Shown here: positions 32,095-40,382 of the stretch, one piece after another
How positions within the stretch are numbered: position 1 is the first letter of the stretch
Layout: every line of letters begins with the position of its first letter
Origin: Novosphingobium sp049354825
GTDB lineage: Bacteria; Pseudomonadota; Alphaproteobacteria; Sphingomonadales; Sphingomonadaceae
Assembly (NCBI RefSeq): GCF_049354825.1
Contig: NZ_CP186480.1
Location: forward strand, 186,001-250,000
Length of the DNA stretch: 64,000 bases
Direction: 5' to 3'
The notes under the pieces: model-generated
The model's input: the letters and a program-made list of their open reading frames with translations, nothing else
Databases searched by the model: none
What the model was told of the DNA's origin: nothing
Translations under genes and position numbers: made by a program

Positions 32095-32123
32095 CCCCTA
32101 GCGAACCGGGTGCGCGTTGACAA
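32095..32123 (-). promoter_or_regulatory. Predicted promoter of tRNA-Val
   Basis: Read on the minus strand: TTGTCA (32123-32118), 17-nt spacer, TAGGGG (32100-32095), about 20 bp before the tRNA. Its -35 overlaps that of the divergent DUF3297 promoter. Confidence 0.5.
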
Positions 32124-32144
32124 GCAGGCGCGGCGGGGTAAGGG
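32117..32144 (+). promoter_or_regulatory. Predicted promoter of DUF3297-der
   Basis: TTGACA (32117-32122), 16-nt spacer, TAAGGG (32139-32144). The DUF3297 ATG follows only 8 nt after the -10, so the transcript would be leaderless or nearly so. Confidence 0.45.
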
Positions 32145-32152
32145 CTGCGGCC

Positions 32153-32512
32153 ATGAGCGATCAGACCGCCCCCAACGACGATGCCCCTAACGACGATGCA
32201 GGCAGCGACGACGCGGCCAAGGCGGCCAGCGCCGCCAGGGGCACCGGCGCCGACGTACCGCCCGATCGGTTGGCCGTGCACCCGCGCAACGACCATTTCG
32301 ATGCTGACGTCCTGCAGCGCGGTATCGGCATACGATTCAAGGACCGCGTTCGCCGCGACGTCGAGGAATATTGCATCTCCGAGGGCTGGATTCGCGTCCA
32401 GGCCGGCAAGACGATGGACCGCAAGGGCATGCCGCTGACGCTCAAGCTCAACGGCCCGGTGGAAGCCTGGTTCGAGGATCTGGGCGAGGGAGCACCCGTC
32501 GCCCGCGCCTGA
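32153..32512 (+). CDS. DUF3297 protein
   Basis: A 119-residue small protein. An acidic, repetitive N-terminus (APNDDAPNDDAGSDDAA, encoded by a short DNA duplication) precedes the DUF3297 domain: PPDRLAVHPRNDHFDADVLQRGIGIRF, VRRDVEEYCISEGWIRVQAGKTMDRKGMPLTLKLNGPVEAWFED. DUF3297 is common in alpha- and gammaproteobacteria and has no known function; its position before der suggests a link to ribosome biogenesis only by association. Confidence 0.85.
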   Translation: MSDQTAPNDDAPNDDAGSDDAAKAASAARGTGADVPPDRLAVHPRNDHFDADVLQRGIGIRFKDRVRRDVEEYCISEGWIRVQAGKTMDRKGMPLTLKLNGPVEAWFEDLGEGAPVARA

Positions 32513-32534
32513 CGCGCCGGCGCCGGTAACCCTT

Positions 32535-33935
32535 ATGGCGCTTCCACAAGTCATCATCATCGGCCGCCCCAACGTCGGGAAATCGACGCTGTGGAATCGG
32601 CTCGTCGGCAAGAAGCTGGCGCTGGTCGACGACCAGCCCGGTGTGACTCGCGACCGCCGTTTCGGCGAGGCCAGCCTGCTCGGCCTCGACTTCACGATCG
32701 TCGATACCGCCGGCTGGGAGGACGACGATCCCGCCAGCTTGCCCGGCCGCATGCGCCAGCAGACCGAGGCGGCGCTGGTGGGTGCCACCGTCGCCTTGTT
32801 CGTCATCGACGCGCGCGCCGGCCTGACCCCCCTCGACGAGGAAATCGCCCGCTGGCTGCGCGCCAGCAAGGTGCCGGCGATCGCGGTGGCCAACAAGGCC
32901 GAGGGCAAGGCCGGCGACCATGGATTGTTCGAGGCCTATTCGCTGGGCTTCGGCGATCCGGTCGCGCTGTCGGCCGAGCACGGCGAGGGCATGGCCGACC
33001 TGTTCGAAGCGCTGCGTCCGCATATCGAGCGCGACGACGACGCCTTCGAGATGCCAGCCGAGTCCGAGGAGGACGAGGACGAGGACGGCGAACCCAAGGG
33101 GCCGCTCAAGCTCGCCATCGTCGGGCGTCCGAACGCCGGCAAATCGACGCTGATCAACGCGCTGCTGCGCGAAGACCGCCTGCTGACCGGGCCCGAGGCC
33201 GGGATCACGCGCGATTCGATCGCGGTCGACTGGGTCTGGACCGACCCCGATAGCGGCGAGGCGCGCAACGTTCGCCTGATCGACACCGCCGGGATGCGCA
33301 AGAAGGCGCGGGTGGTCGACAAGCTGGAGAAGATGTCGGTCGCCGATGCCCGCCACGCCGTCGACTTTGCCGAAGTCGTCGTGCTGCTGCTCGACGCGAC
33401 GCTGGGGCTGGAGCACCAGGACCTGAAGATCGCCTCGATGGTGCTCGAGGAAGGCCGCGCACTGATCGTCGCGATCAACAAGTGGGACGTTGCCGGGCAA
33501 GGCGCGGCCGAAGGGCCGAGCGCGCTGTTCAACGGTATTCGCGACGCGCTGGGCGACGGGCTCAGCCAGGTTAAGGGGCTGCCAGTTCTGACCGTGTCGG
33601 CGCGCACCGGGAAGGGCCTCGACACGTTGCTGCGCACCGCCTTCCAGCTTCGCGCCGCCTGGTCGAAGCGGGTGCCGACCGCGCTGCTCAACCGCTGGTT
33701 CGATCACGCGCTCGAAGCCAATCCGCCGCCGGCTCCCGGCGGGCGCCGGATAAAGCTGCGCTATATTACCCAGGCCAAGACCCGGCCGCCGGGCTTCGTG
33801 CTGTTCGGCACGCGGCTCGACCAGTTGCCGGGCAGCTACACGCGCTACCTGGAGAACGGCATTCGCCGCGAACTGGGCTTTGACGCGGTGCCGATCCGCC
33901 TGACACTGCGCACCGCCAAGAATCCTTACGCGTAA
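32535..33935 (+). CDS. der: GTPase Der (EngA), 50S assembly
   Basis: A 466-residue double-GTPase. The first G domain has GRPNVGKST (P-loop), DTAGWEDD and ANKAEGK. The second has GRPNAGKST (about 195), DTAGMRKKARV and INKWDV. A C-terminal KH-like domain (RIKLRYITQAKTRPPGFVLF) completes the protein. Der is essential for 50S subunit maturation. An acidic linker (ESEEDEDEDGE) joins the two G domains. Convergent overlap of 10 bp with the DUF418 gene. Confidence 0.96.
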   Translation: MALPQVIIIGRPNVGKSTLWNRLVGKKLALVDDQPGVTRDRRFGEASLLGLDFTIVDTAGWEDDDPASLPGRMRQQTEAALVGATVALFVIDARAGLTPLDEEIARWLRASKVPAIAVANKAEGKAGDHGLFEAYSLGFGDPVALSAEHGEGMADLFEALRPHIERDDDAFEMPAESEEDEDEDGEPKGPLKLAIVGRPNAGKSTLINALLREDRLLTGPEAGITRDSIAVDWVWTDPDSGEARNVRLIDTAGMRKKARVVDKLEKMSVADARHAVDFAEVVVLLLDATLGLEHQDLKIASMVLEEGRALIVAINKWDVAGQGAAEGPSALFNGIRDALGDGLSQVKGLPVLTVSARTGKGLDTLLRTAFQLRAAWSKRVPTALLNRWFDHALEANPPPAPGGRRIKLRYITQAKTRPPGFVLFGTRLDQLPGSYTRYLENGIRRELGFDAVPIRLTLRTAKNPYA

Positions 33936-35140
33936 GGCCGGGCAAGGGCGCGCCAGCCGCGCTCCAGCGGGCCCTGGCGGTGCCGCGCCAGCCACCACGT
34001 GCTGCCCGTCAGCATCAACGCCCACCCCAACAGAACGAAAAGCCACAGCGTCGCCGGGCCATAACGCCCGATAAGCCCGAGGCCCCAGCCGCGAAACAGC
34101 GCGGTCATCACCAGGCTGGTGCCGATGTAGTTGCTCAGCGCCATCCGGCCCGCCGCGCCCAGAGCCTTCCCGAACCGCGTCGTTGCCAGCCGCGGCGCCG
34201 CCAGCACGGTCGCGGCGGCATAGCCCAGCGCCATCGCCAGGTGGGCAAAGCCCAGCCCGTAACCGATGGCGTAGCGCATGGTGACTTCCGGAAATCCGCT
34301 TCTGACCGCATAGGCCGCAGCCGCGATCGTTACCGCCCCGCCGCTGCCGACGCCTGCCAGCGCCAGTCGGCGCAGCCCGCGGCGGGACCAGCCGCCGGCA
34401 AAGAACAGCCCCTTGGCCAGCGCCATGCCCAGCAGCTGGTAAGCCAGCGTCTCGCCGGCCATGTAATAGAGCACTTCGAAGGGCTGGGCTGCGCGCTCCC
34501 TGACCGTGCGCAGCGCGCGCCTGGCGAAAGTCTCGCGGGCCAGCGCCAGGCTTTCGACGTCATAGTCCCGCCACGGCTGGCGCACCGCGCGCTGGACTTC
34601 GGCCGAATCGGCGTGGCCAGCGTTCTGCTCGGCCGCGACCGCGGGCAGCCACTGGATCGCGCCCCAGGCCTGCCACGCGGCGAACAGCAGCAGTCCGGCA
34701 GCGGCAAGGTCGCGCGCGGGCAGCCGCCGCAGCGCGAAGGCGGCAAAGCCGACAAGGGCATAGAGCAGCAGGATATCGCCTTCCCACAAAAGCACGAAGT
34801 GCAGGGCGCCGATCACTGCCAGCCAGGTGAGCCGGCGGCGTTGCCACGCGGCGCCGTTGCGTCCTTGCGCCTCGGCCCGCTCTACCAGCAGGACGAGGCC
34901 GGCGCCGAACAGCAGCGAGAACAGCGCCCGCATCTTGCCTTCGAAGATGACGAAGCCGATCAGCCAGGCGATGCGGTCACCGGCGCCGCCCGGTGCGGGC
35001 AGGTCGGGAGAATATGCCGCCGACGGGGCCGCGCCGAAACTGGTGATGTTGATCGCCAGGATACCCAGCACGGCGATTCCGCGCAGAAGGTCGATCACCG
35101 CGATCCGGCCGGCCTCCTGTGCGACTTCGCCTCCCGACAT
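33926..35140 (-). CDS. DUF418 family membrane protein
   Basis: A 404-residue polytopic inner-membrane protein. The opening RIAVIDLLRGIAVLGILAINITSFGAAPSA is the acyltransferase-like 'DLLRGIAVLGIL' motif of DUF418/YeiB proteins. The C-terminal DUF418 domain contains GRMALSNYIGTSLVMTALFRGWGLGLIGR and GPLERGWRAL. About ten transmembrane segments. Function unproven; the fold is related to acyltransferase 3. A 207-bp gap separates it from the divergent parA-like operon. Confidence 0.85.
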   Translation of the reverse strand: MSGGEVAQEAGRIAVIDLLRGIAVLGILAINITSFGAAPSAAYSPDLPAPGGAGDRIAWLIGFVIFEGKMRALFSLLFGAGLVLLVERAEAQGRNGAAWQRRRLTWLAVIGALHFVLLWEGDILLLYALVGFAAFALRRLPARDLAAAGLLLFAAWQAWGAIQWLPAVAAEQNAGHADSAEVQRAVRQPWRDYDVESLALARETFARRALRTVRERAAQPFEVLYYMAGETLAYQLLGMALAKGLFFAGGWSRRGLRRLALAGVGSGGAVTIAAAAYAVRSGFPEVTMRYAIGYGLGFAHLAMALGYAAATVLAAPRLATTRFGKALGAAGRMALSNYIGTSLVMTALFRGWGLGLIGRYGPATLWLFVLLGWALMLTGSTWWLARHRQGPLERGWRALARPYA

Positions 35141-35265
35141 GGCGCCTTTGCGTCCCCCTTGCGGTTAAGCCCCGCGGCCTGCTGGCCGCGCACAGGCTCC
35201 GACGCCGGCTGGGTGCCACGGTTAACGGCCGGCTGGCAACGCAAGGTGCCGTTCCGTCCGCAAGC

Positions 35266-35280
35266 TTAACCCAAAATTAG
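35266..35280 (+). promoter_or_regulatory. CtrA-like half-site pair TTAA-N7-TTAG
   Basis: TTAA (35266-35269), 7 nt, TTAG (35277-35280). The CtrA consensus is TTAA-N7-TTAA, so one base differs. It lies 68 bp upstream of the ParA-like gene. A CtrA phosphorelay is likely in this organism because chpT is at 57476. Short AT-motifs like this can occur by chance. Confidence 0.35.
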
Positions 35281-35347
35281 GAACGATCTGCGATTTCCAT
35301 GGCCGGGCTTCCTGGCGACAGCTCACGGACTTTAGGGGGAATTGGCT

Positions 35348-36067
35348 TTGCGCGTATTGGCATTGGCTTCGCAGAAGGGCGGATCGGGCAAAACCACCTT
35401 GTCCGGCCATCTCGCCGTGCAGGCTCAGCGCGCCGGCGCCGGGCCGGTCGTCCTGATCGACATCGACCCGCAGGGATCGCTGGCGGACTGGTGGAACGAG
35501 CGTGCGGACGATTATCCCGCGTTCGCCCAGACTACGGTCGCCCGCCTTGCCAGCGACCTGGCGATACTGCGCCAGCAAGGTTTCAAGCTGGCTGTCATCG
35601 ACACCCCGCCGGCAATCACGATGGCGATCCAGTCGGTCATCTCCGTCGCCGAGCTGATCGTCGTCCCGACCCGTCCCAGCCCGCACGACCTGCGCGCCGT
35701 CGGCGCCACGGTCGACTTGTGCGAGCGCGCCGGCAAGCCGCTGATCTTCGTGGTCAACGCGGCGACGCCGAAGGCCAAGATCACGTCCGAAGCTGCGGTG
35801 GCACTCAGCCAGCATGGCACGGTCGCGCCGATCACGCTGCACCACCGTACCGACTTCGCCGCGTCGATGATCGACGGCCGTACCGTGATGGAAGTCGATC
35901 CCAACGGCCGCTCCGCGCAGGAGGTCAGCGCGCTGTGGAACTACATCTCGGACCGGCTGGAAAAGAACTTCCGCCGCACCGTCTTCGCGGCGCCTGCCGC
36001 GGTTTCGATGATGCCGGGCTCGCACCGTCCCGCCGGGGGCTTCGGCCGCCGCGTCGCCGGTTCGTAA
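35348..36067 (+). CDS. ParA-family ATPase
   Basis: A 239-residue deviant-Walker ATPase. The motif SQKGGSGKTTL (about 8-18) has the signature Lys of ParA/MinD proteins. DIDPQGSLADWW is Walker A' and VIDTPPAITMAIQSV is Walker B. TTG 35348 is chosen because AGGGGG (35334-35339) lies 8 nt upstream; TTG 35342 would be too close. There is no ParB-like gene and no parS-like repeat nearby. Instead, a small helix-rich protein and a SPOR/TPR protein follow in one operon (gaps of 18 and 41 bp). Cargo partitioning or polar positioning is more likely than chromosome segregation, but this is inference. Confidence 0.85.
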   Translation: MRVLALASQKGGSGKTTLSGHLAVQAQRAGAGPVVLIDIDPQGSLADWWNERADDYPAFAQTTVARLASDLAILRQQGFKLAVIDTPPAITMAIQSVISVAELIVVPTRPSPHDLRAVGATVDLCERAGKPLIFVVNAATPKAKITSEAAVALSQHGTVAPITLHHRTDFAASMIDGRTVMEVDPNGRSAQEVSALWNYISDRLEKNFRRTVFAAPAAVSMMPGSHRPAGGFGRRVAGS

Positions 36068-36085
36068 GGGAAGGCGGTCCTCGCC

Positions 36086-36601
36086 ATGAGCGATTCGGCT
36101 TCTTTCGCCTCGCTGTCGCCAACGCTTCTGGCGCGCAAGGGCGGCGCCAAGCCGGCCATGCGGCCGCAGCTCCAGCCGCTCGACCAGTTCCAGGGCAGCG
36201 CCGCGCGCGCGCTCGAAGGGCTTGAGACCGACCTGGGCTGGAACGACATGGGCGACGACGGCGATCACGCGTCCGGCGTCCAGCCGAGCGCCCAGATCGT
36301 CCCATTTAACCCTGAACCCGCCGCTGAATTCGCCGCCGCGCCGCCGCCTGTGCTGGCGCAGCGCTCGGCGCTCAGCCGCCGCCTGGCCGACCCGCTCGAA
36401 CGCCGCTCGGCGCTGGCCGACGGGCGCCGCGCCGCCTTCACGCTGCGCGTCGATGCCGAGCGCCATCTCAAGCTGCGGCTGGCCTGCACGATCAAGGGCG
36501 CCAGCGCCCAGCAACTGGTCACCGAGGCGCTCGATCGTCTGCTCGACGAACTGCCCGATATTGCCGAACTCGCCGCCCGGGTGAGCAAGGCGCAGCACTA
36601 G
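36086..36601 (+). CDS. Small protein with ribbon-helix-helix-like C-terminus
   Basis: A 171-residue protein. Residues 1-100 are low-complexity with acidic and Pro/Ala-rich parts. The last 60 residues have RAAFTLRVDAERHLKLRLACTIKGASAQQLVTEALDRLLDEL, a beta-strand followed by two helices, as in ribbon-helix-helix proteins (compare ParG-type partners of ParA). It follows the ParA-like gene by 18 bp. I infer it may be the DNA- or partner-binding component, and the ParA activator could be in the disordered N-terminus. No family name can be given with certainty. Confidence 0.6.
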   Translation: MSDSASFASLSPTLLARKGGAKPAMRPQLQPLDQFQGSAARALEGLETDLGWNDMGDDGDHASGVQPSAQIVPFNPEPAAEFAAAPPPVLAQRSALSRRLADPLERRSALADGRRAAFTLRVDAERHLKLRLACTIKGASAQQLVTEALDRLLDELPDIAELAARVSKAQH

Positions 36602-36642
36602 ACGCTGCCGAAGTTCAGATTTTTACGGGGGGAACCGTAGCC

Positions 36643-37998
36643 ATGACCGTCAACCGCATCCGCCGCCTTATCCTGCCGCTCGGCCTTGCCGGGGTTGCCG
36701 CTGCAGCGATGATCGCGGGATCGAGCGTGGTCGCCGCGCCCAAGGCCGACGAACTTCTCGCCAAGGCGCAGGACATGCTGCGCAGCGGCAAGACCGACAA
36801 GGCGATCGCCATGGTCGAGGCCGCCGTCGCCGCAAATCCGGGCGATCCAGCCTACCGCGCCACGCTAGGCGCCGCGTACTTGCGCGCCGGACGGTTCGAT
36901 TCGGCCGCCACCGCGCTGTCCGACGCGCTCACGCTCGGCGATTCGAGTGCCCGCACCGCGCTGTCGCTGGCGCTGGCGCAAGTTGCGCTTGGTCATGACC
37001 GCGAGGCGGTTGCCGTGCTCGACGACTGGCGCGACGCCATCCCGGCCGAAGAGCTCGGGCTGGCCCTGGCACTGGCCGGACAAGGTGAGCGCGGCGTTGC
37101 CGTGCTGACCGGCGCGGTGCGCGACAACAACTCGGTCAAGGCGCGCCAGAACCTGGCCTACGCCTACGCTCTGGCCGGCGAATGGCGCGGCGCCCGCATC
37201 GCGATGGCGCAGGACGTCGCCCCCGACCAGATCGACAACCGGATCGGCCAGTGGGCCGAAGTCGCCCGTCCCGAGGATTTCCGCCTTCGCGTCGCGCGGC
37301 TGATCGGCGTGCCGTTGGTCACCGACCCTGGCCAGCCGTCGCAATTGGCGCTGAACGTCGCGCCGGCCGCTGCCCCGGTCCTGGCGCAGGCAGCGCCCGC
37401 CGCCCAGCCGGGCGGCGAACTGCCGGCGCTGGCCGCGGCGCAGCCGATGGCCCCCGTCGCCGTGCCTGCACCCGTGCAGGTGGCCGAAGCAGCCCCGGTC
37501 CGCGTCGCCTTGCCAGAAGTGCAGCCGGCCGCCGCCGCGCCGGTCGCCAGCGGCAACGTCAAGGTGACGTTCGTTTCGGTCCCGGTAATCCAGGCCCTGC
37601 CGATGCGCAGCGCGCAGACGCCGATCCGCACCGCGGCCGTGCCTGTCCGCGCCCGCGTGGCGCTGGCCCCGGTTCACCCGCGCAACACGCCGGTGCGCGC
37701 CGGCAATCACATGGTCCAGCTTGGCAGCTTCTCGAGCGAGGCCGGGGCGCGCCGCAGTTGGGCGCTTTACACCGCCAAGTCGCCGTCGCTGAAGAACTAC
37801 CGCATGGCGCTGACGACCGCGCAGGTGAACGGCCGGACTTACTGGCGCGTCGCCGCCGCGGGTCTCGACCCGGTGGCGGCCAACGGCGCCTGTTCGCGTA
37901 TCAAGGCCGGCGGCGGCATGTGCTTCGCTTATGCCGCGCCAAAGTCCGCCCCGGCGGTCGCCACGCGGGGTCGGAACGAGCAACTCGCCGCCCGCTGA
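36643..37998 (+). CDS. Exported TPR/SPOR-domain protein
   Basis: A 451-residue protein. Signal or anchor segment MTVNRIRRLILPLGLAGVAAAAMIAGSSVVAA. TPR-like helices at about 35-200 (ADELLAKAQDMLRSGKTDKAIAMVEAAV, YRATLGAAYLRAGRFDSAATALSDAL). An Ala/Pro-rich linker of about 130 residues. A C-terminal SPOR domain (HMVQLGSFSSEAGARRSWALYTAK to FAYA, about 355-435), which binds denuded septal peptidoglycan. It probably acts at the division site. Third gene of the ParA-like operon. Confidence 0.82.
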   Translation: MTVNRIRRLILPLGLAGVAAAAMIAGSSVVAAPKADELLAKAQDMLRSGKTDKAIAMVEAAVAANPGDPAYRATLGAAYLRAGRFDSAATALSDALTLGDSSARTALSLALAQVALGHDREAVAVLDDWRDAIPAEELGLALALAGQGERGVAVLTGAVRDNNSVKARQNLAYAYALAGEWRGARIAMAQDVAPDQIDNRIGQWAEVARPEDFRLRVARLIGVPLVTDPGQPSQLALNVAPAAAPVLAQAAPAAQPGGELPALAAAQPMAPVAVPAPVQVAEAAPVRVALPEVQPAAAAPVASGNVKVTFVSVPVIQALPMRSAQTPIRTAAVPVRARVALAPVHPRNTPVRAGNHMVQLGSFSSEAGARRSWALYTAKSPSLKNYRMALTTAQVNGRTYWRVAAAGLDPVAANGACSRIKAGGGMCFAYAAPKSAPAVATRGRNEQLAAR

Positions 37999-38008
37999 GC
38001 CTTCGCGC

Positions 38009-39232
38009 TCAGCCGACCTGGACGCCGCCCTTCCATAACGCGGTGACGCGGCCCTGGACCGGCAGCTTGTCGAACGGCGTGTTGCCGGCGCTCGAAGCCA
38101 TCTGGTCCGAATCGACGATCCACGGCATCTCGGCATCGATCACGGCCAGGTCGGCCTCGTAGCCGGGCAGCAGATGCCCGGCTTCCACGCCCAGCAGGCG
38201 CGCCGGGTTGGCGGCCAGCAGAGCGAAGGCGCGCGGCAAGTCGATCACTTGGTCGCGCACCAGTTGCAGTGTCAGCGGCAGCAGGGTTTCGGCCCCGGCC
38301 ATGCCCGGCGCGGCATCGGCGAACGGCAGGCGCTTGTCCTCTGGCCCGCGCGGATCATGTCCCGATGCAATCACGTCGAGCGTCCCGTCGGCCAGGGCGG
38401 CGCGGACGGCGTGGCGGTCACGTTCGCTGCGCAGCGGCGGCGATAGCCGCGCAAACGTGCGGAAGTCTCCCAGCGCGGTCTCGGACAGCGCGAAATGCGC
38501 CGGTGTGATCCCGGCGGTAACTGCAACGCCGCGTCGCTTGGCAGCGCGGACGAGATCCAGCGCCGCGGCGGTCGTCACCTGGCGGATGTGAAGCCGCGCG
38601 CCGGTCAGCTCGGCCAGCGCGATGTCGCGCGCCGCCGCCAGGGCCTCGGCCTCGGCGGGAGCCGAGGGCAGGCCGAGGCGCGTCGCCATTTCGCCCGCGG
38701 TGGCGACCGCACCGCCGGTAAGGCCCGAGTCCTCGGCATGGCTGACGACGACGAGCCCCAGCATCGCGGCGTAGGCGAGCAGGCGGTGCATGACGCCGGT
38801 ATCGGCGATCCAGCGCCGCCCCGTGGCGACCGCGCGGGCGCCGGCATCGTGCATCAGCGCCAGTTCCGCCAGGTGCGTTCCGGCCAGGCCCTGCGTCGCG
38901 GCGGCCAGCGGATGTACCCACAGACCCGGCTTGCCCGATTGCGCGGCAAAGCGGATGCGCGCCGGGTGATCCAATGGCGGGTCCTGGTCCGGCATCAGCG
39001 CCGCGCGCACGATGCCGCCAAAGTGGAAGGCCGGACGATCGACCGCGAAAACCCCGAAATCTACCAGCGCCGGGGCCAGCAGCGCGCCTGCCGCCGCTAC
39101 AACGACATCGCCGGGCTGCGCGGAAACCGCGGCGCCGACCGCCACGATGCGGCCATTTTCGCAGCGCAGCGCGCCGCGCGATCCATCGGCGAACACGCCG
39201 TCGACGATAGCCAGGGGTCCGGGCGCCCTCAT
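38009..39232 (-). CDS. Dihydroorotase-like protein lacking the metal-binding HxH motif (PyrX-type)
   Basis: A 407-residue amidohydrolase-fold protein encoded directly after pyrB with an ATGA overlap. The fold is that of class I dihydroorotases (SHAEDSG, GARLHIRQVTTAAALDLVRAAK, LPGYEADLAVID). The motif that normally binds the two zinc ions, DxHxH in 'PGLIDxHVHLREPG', reads APALVDFGVFAVDRP here, so both His are gone. The usual 'HAPH' near residue 290 reads GHDPR. It should have no dihydroorotase activity. In several bacteria an inactive PyrC' (PyrX) is a structural subunit of aspartate transcarbamoylase, and this is the most likely role. An active dihydroorotase must be encoded elsewhere. Confidence 0.85.
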   Translation of the reverse strand: MRAPGPLAIVDGVFADGSRGALRCENGRIVAVGAAVSAQPGDVVVAAAGALLAPALVDFGVFAVDRPAFHFGGIVRAALMPDQDPPLDHPARIRFAAQSGKPGLWVHPLAAATQGLAGTHLAELALMHDAGARAVATGRRWIADTGVMHRLLAYAAMLGLVVVSHAEDSGLTGGAVATAGEMATRLGLPSAPAEAEALAAARDIALAELTGARLHIRQVTTAAALDLVRAAKRRGVAVTAGITPAHFALSETALGDFRTFARLSPPLRSERDRHAVRAALADGTLDVIASGHDPRGPEDKRLPFADAAPGMAGAETLLPLTLQLVRDQVIDLPRAFALLAANPARLLGVEAGHLLPGYEADLAVIDAEMPWIVDSDQMASSAGNTPFDKLPVQGRVTALWKGGVQVG

Positions 39233-40272
39233 CGCCTGGTCTCCCCGCGCGAGCCCCAGCCCTCGACACCGCGTGCGCTGCGCGTCAGCACGTCAAGGCA
39301 GGCCATGCGGATCGCCACCCCCATCTCGACCTGAGTGGTGATAGCGCTGGTCGGGCCGGAGCCTCTGGCGGCAAGGTCGGCGACCTGGCTGTCGATCTCG
39401 ACGCCGCGGTTCATCGGCCCAGGGTGCATGACCAGAGCATCGGGCGCGGCGTGCGCCAGCCGGTCGAGCGTCAGCCCGTACAGGCGGCGATATTCGCGCG
39501 GGCTGGGGATGAACTGGCCCTCCATCCGCTCCTGCTGCAGGCGCAGCATCATGACGACGTCGGCACCTGCCAGCGCGGCGTCAAAATCGTGGAACGGAGT
39601 TACTTTAAGGTCTTCGATTCCCGCCGGCATAAGCGCGGGCGGGGCGCAGACGCGGACATCGGCGCCAAGCGTGGTCAGGCAATGAATGTTGGAGCGGGCG
39701 ACCCGGCTGTGCAGCACGTCGCCGCAGATCGTCACTGCCAGCCCGCCGAAATCGGCGCCCCCGCGCCGCGCCATGAAATGGCGGATCGTCAGCGCGTCGA
39801 GCAAGCCCTGCGTCGGGTGTTCGTGCTGCCCGTCACCGGCGTTTAGCACGGGGCAATCGACCTTGTCGGCGATCAACCGCACCGCCCCGGATGATGCGTG
39901 GCGGATCACGATGGCATCGGCGCGCATGGCGTTCAGCGTCATCGCCGTGTCGATCAAGGTCTCGCCCTTCGTCACGCTCGATTGCGCGGCGGCCATGTTG
40001 ACCACGTCGGCGCCCAGACGCTTGCCCGCGATCTCGAACGACAGCCGGGTGCGGGTGGAATTTTCGAAGAAGGCGTTGATGATCGTCATGCCCGCCAGCA
40101 CGTCGGCACGTTTCTGCGCCTGACGATTGAGGTCGACCCACTGTTCGGCCTCATCGAGAAGGAACAGGATCTCCCACGGCGCCAGGCCCGCCAGGCCCGA
40201 CAAGTCGTGATGCGGAAACGCCGCGGCTCCCGCTGGGTAGCGCGAGGCGGCTGGGTTTGCTGGCGATGTCAT
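39229..40272 (-). CDS. pyrB: Aspartate carbamoyltransferase catalytic subunit
   Basis: A 347-residue ATCase, which makes N-carbamoyl-aspartate in pyrimidine synthesis. The carbamoyl-phosphate site is FENSTRTRLSFE (about 67-78), with HPTQGLLDALTI (about 150) and MHPGPMNRGVEI (about 300). Length is slightly above the usual 310-330 because of the N-terminal extension TSPANPAASRYPAGAAAFPHHD. The stop overlaps the start of the inactive dihydroorotase gene, consistent with a PyrB-PyrX complex. Confidence 0.96.
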   Translation of the reverse strand: MTSPANPAASRYPAGAAAFPHHDLSGLAGLAPWEILFLLDEAEQWVDLNRQAQKRADVLAGMTIINAFFENSTRTRLSFEIAGKRLGADVVNMAAAQSSVTKGETLIDTAMTLNAMRADAIVIRHASSGAVRLIADKVDCPVLNAGDGQHEHPTQGLLDALTIRHFMARRGGADFGGLAVTICGDVLHSRVARSNIHCLTTLGADVRVCAPPALMPAGIEDLKVTPFHDFDAALAGADVVMMLRLQQERMEGQFIPSPREYRRLYGLTLDRLAHAAPDALVMHPGPMNRGVEIDSQVADLAARGSGPTSAITTQVEMGVAIRMACLDVLTRSARGVEGWGSRGETRR

Positions 40273-40382
40273 TGAAGACGGCTCCCTACAGGTGGGCGGC
40301 CTTCACCTCAAGCACTCAATCCGCGCTTGCCCCGCGTACCCCGCCGCCTAGAAGGTCGCCAGGCATAGGGGTTCGTCACGGC

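Noticed and set aside
35348..36601. Chromosomal parABS or repABC partition locus
   Set aside because: No ParB or RepC gene and no parS-like palindromes in the neighbourhood.
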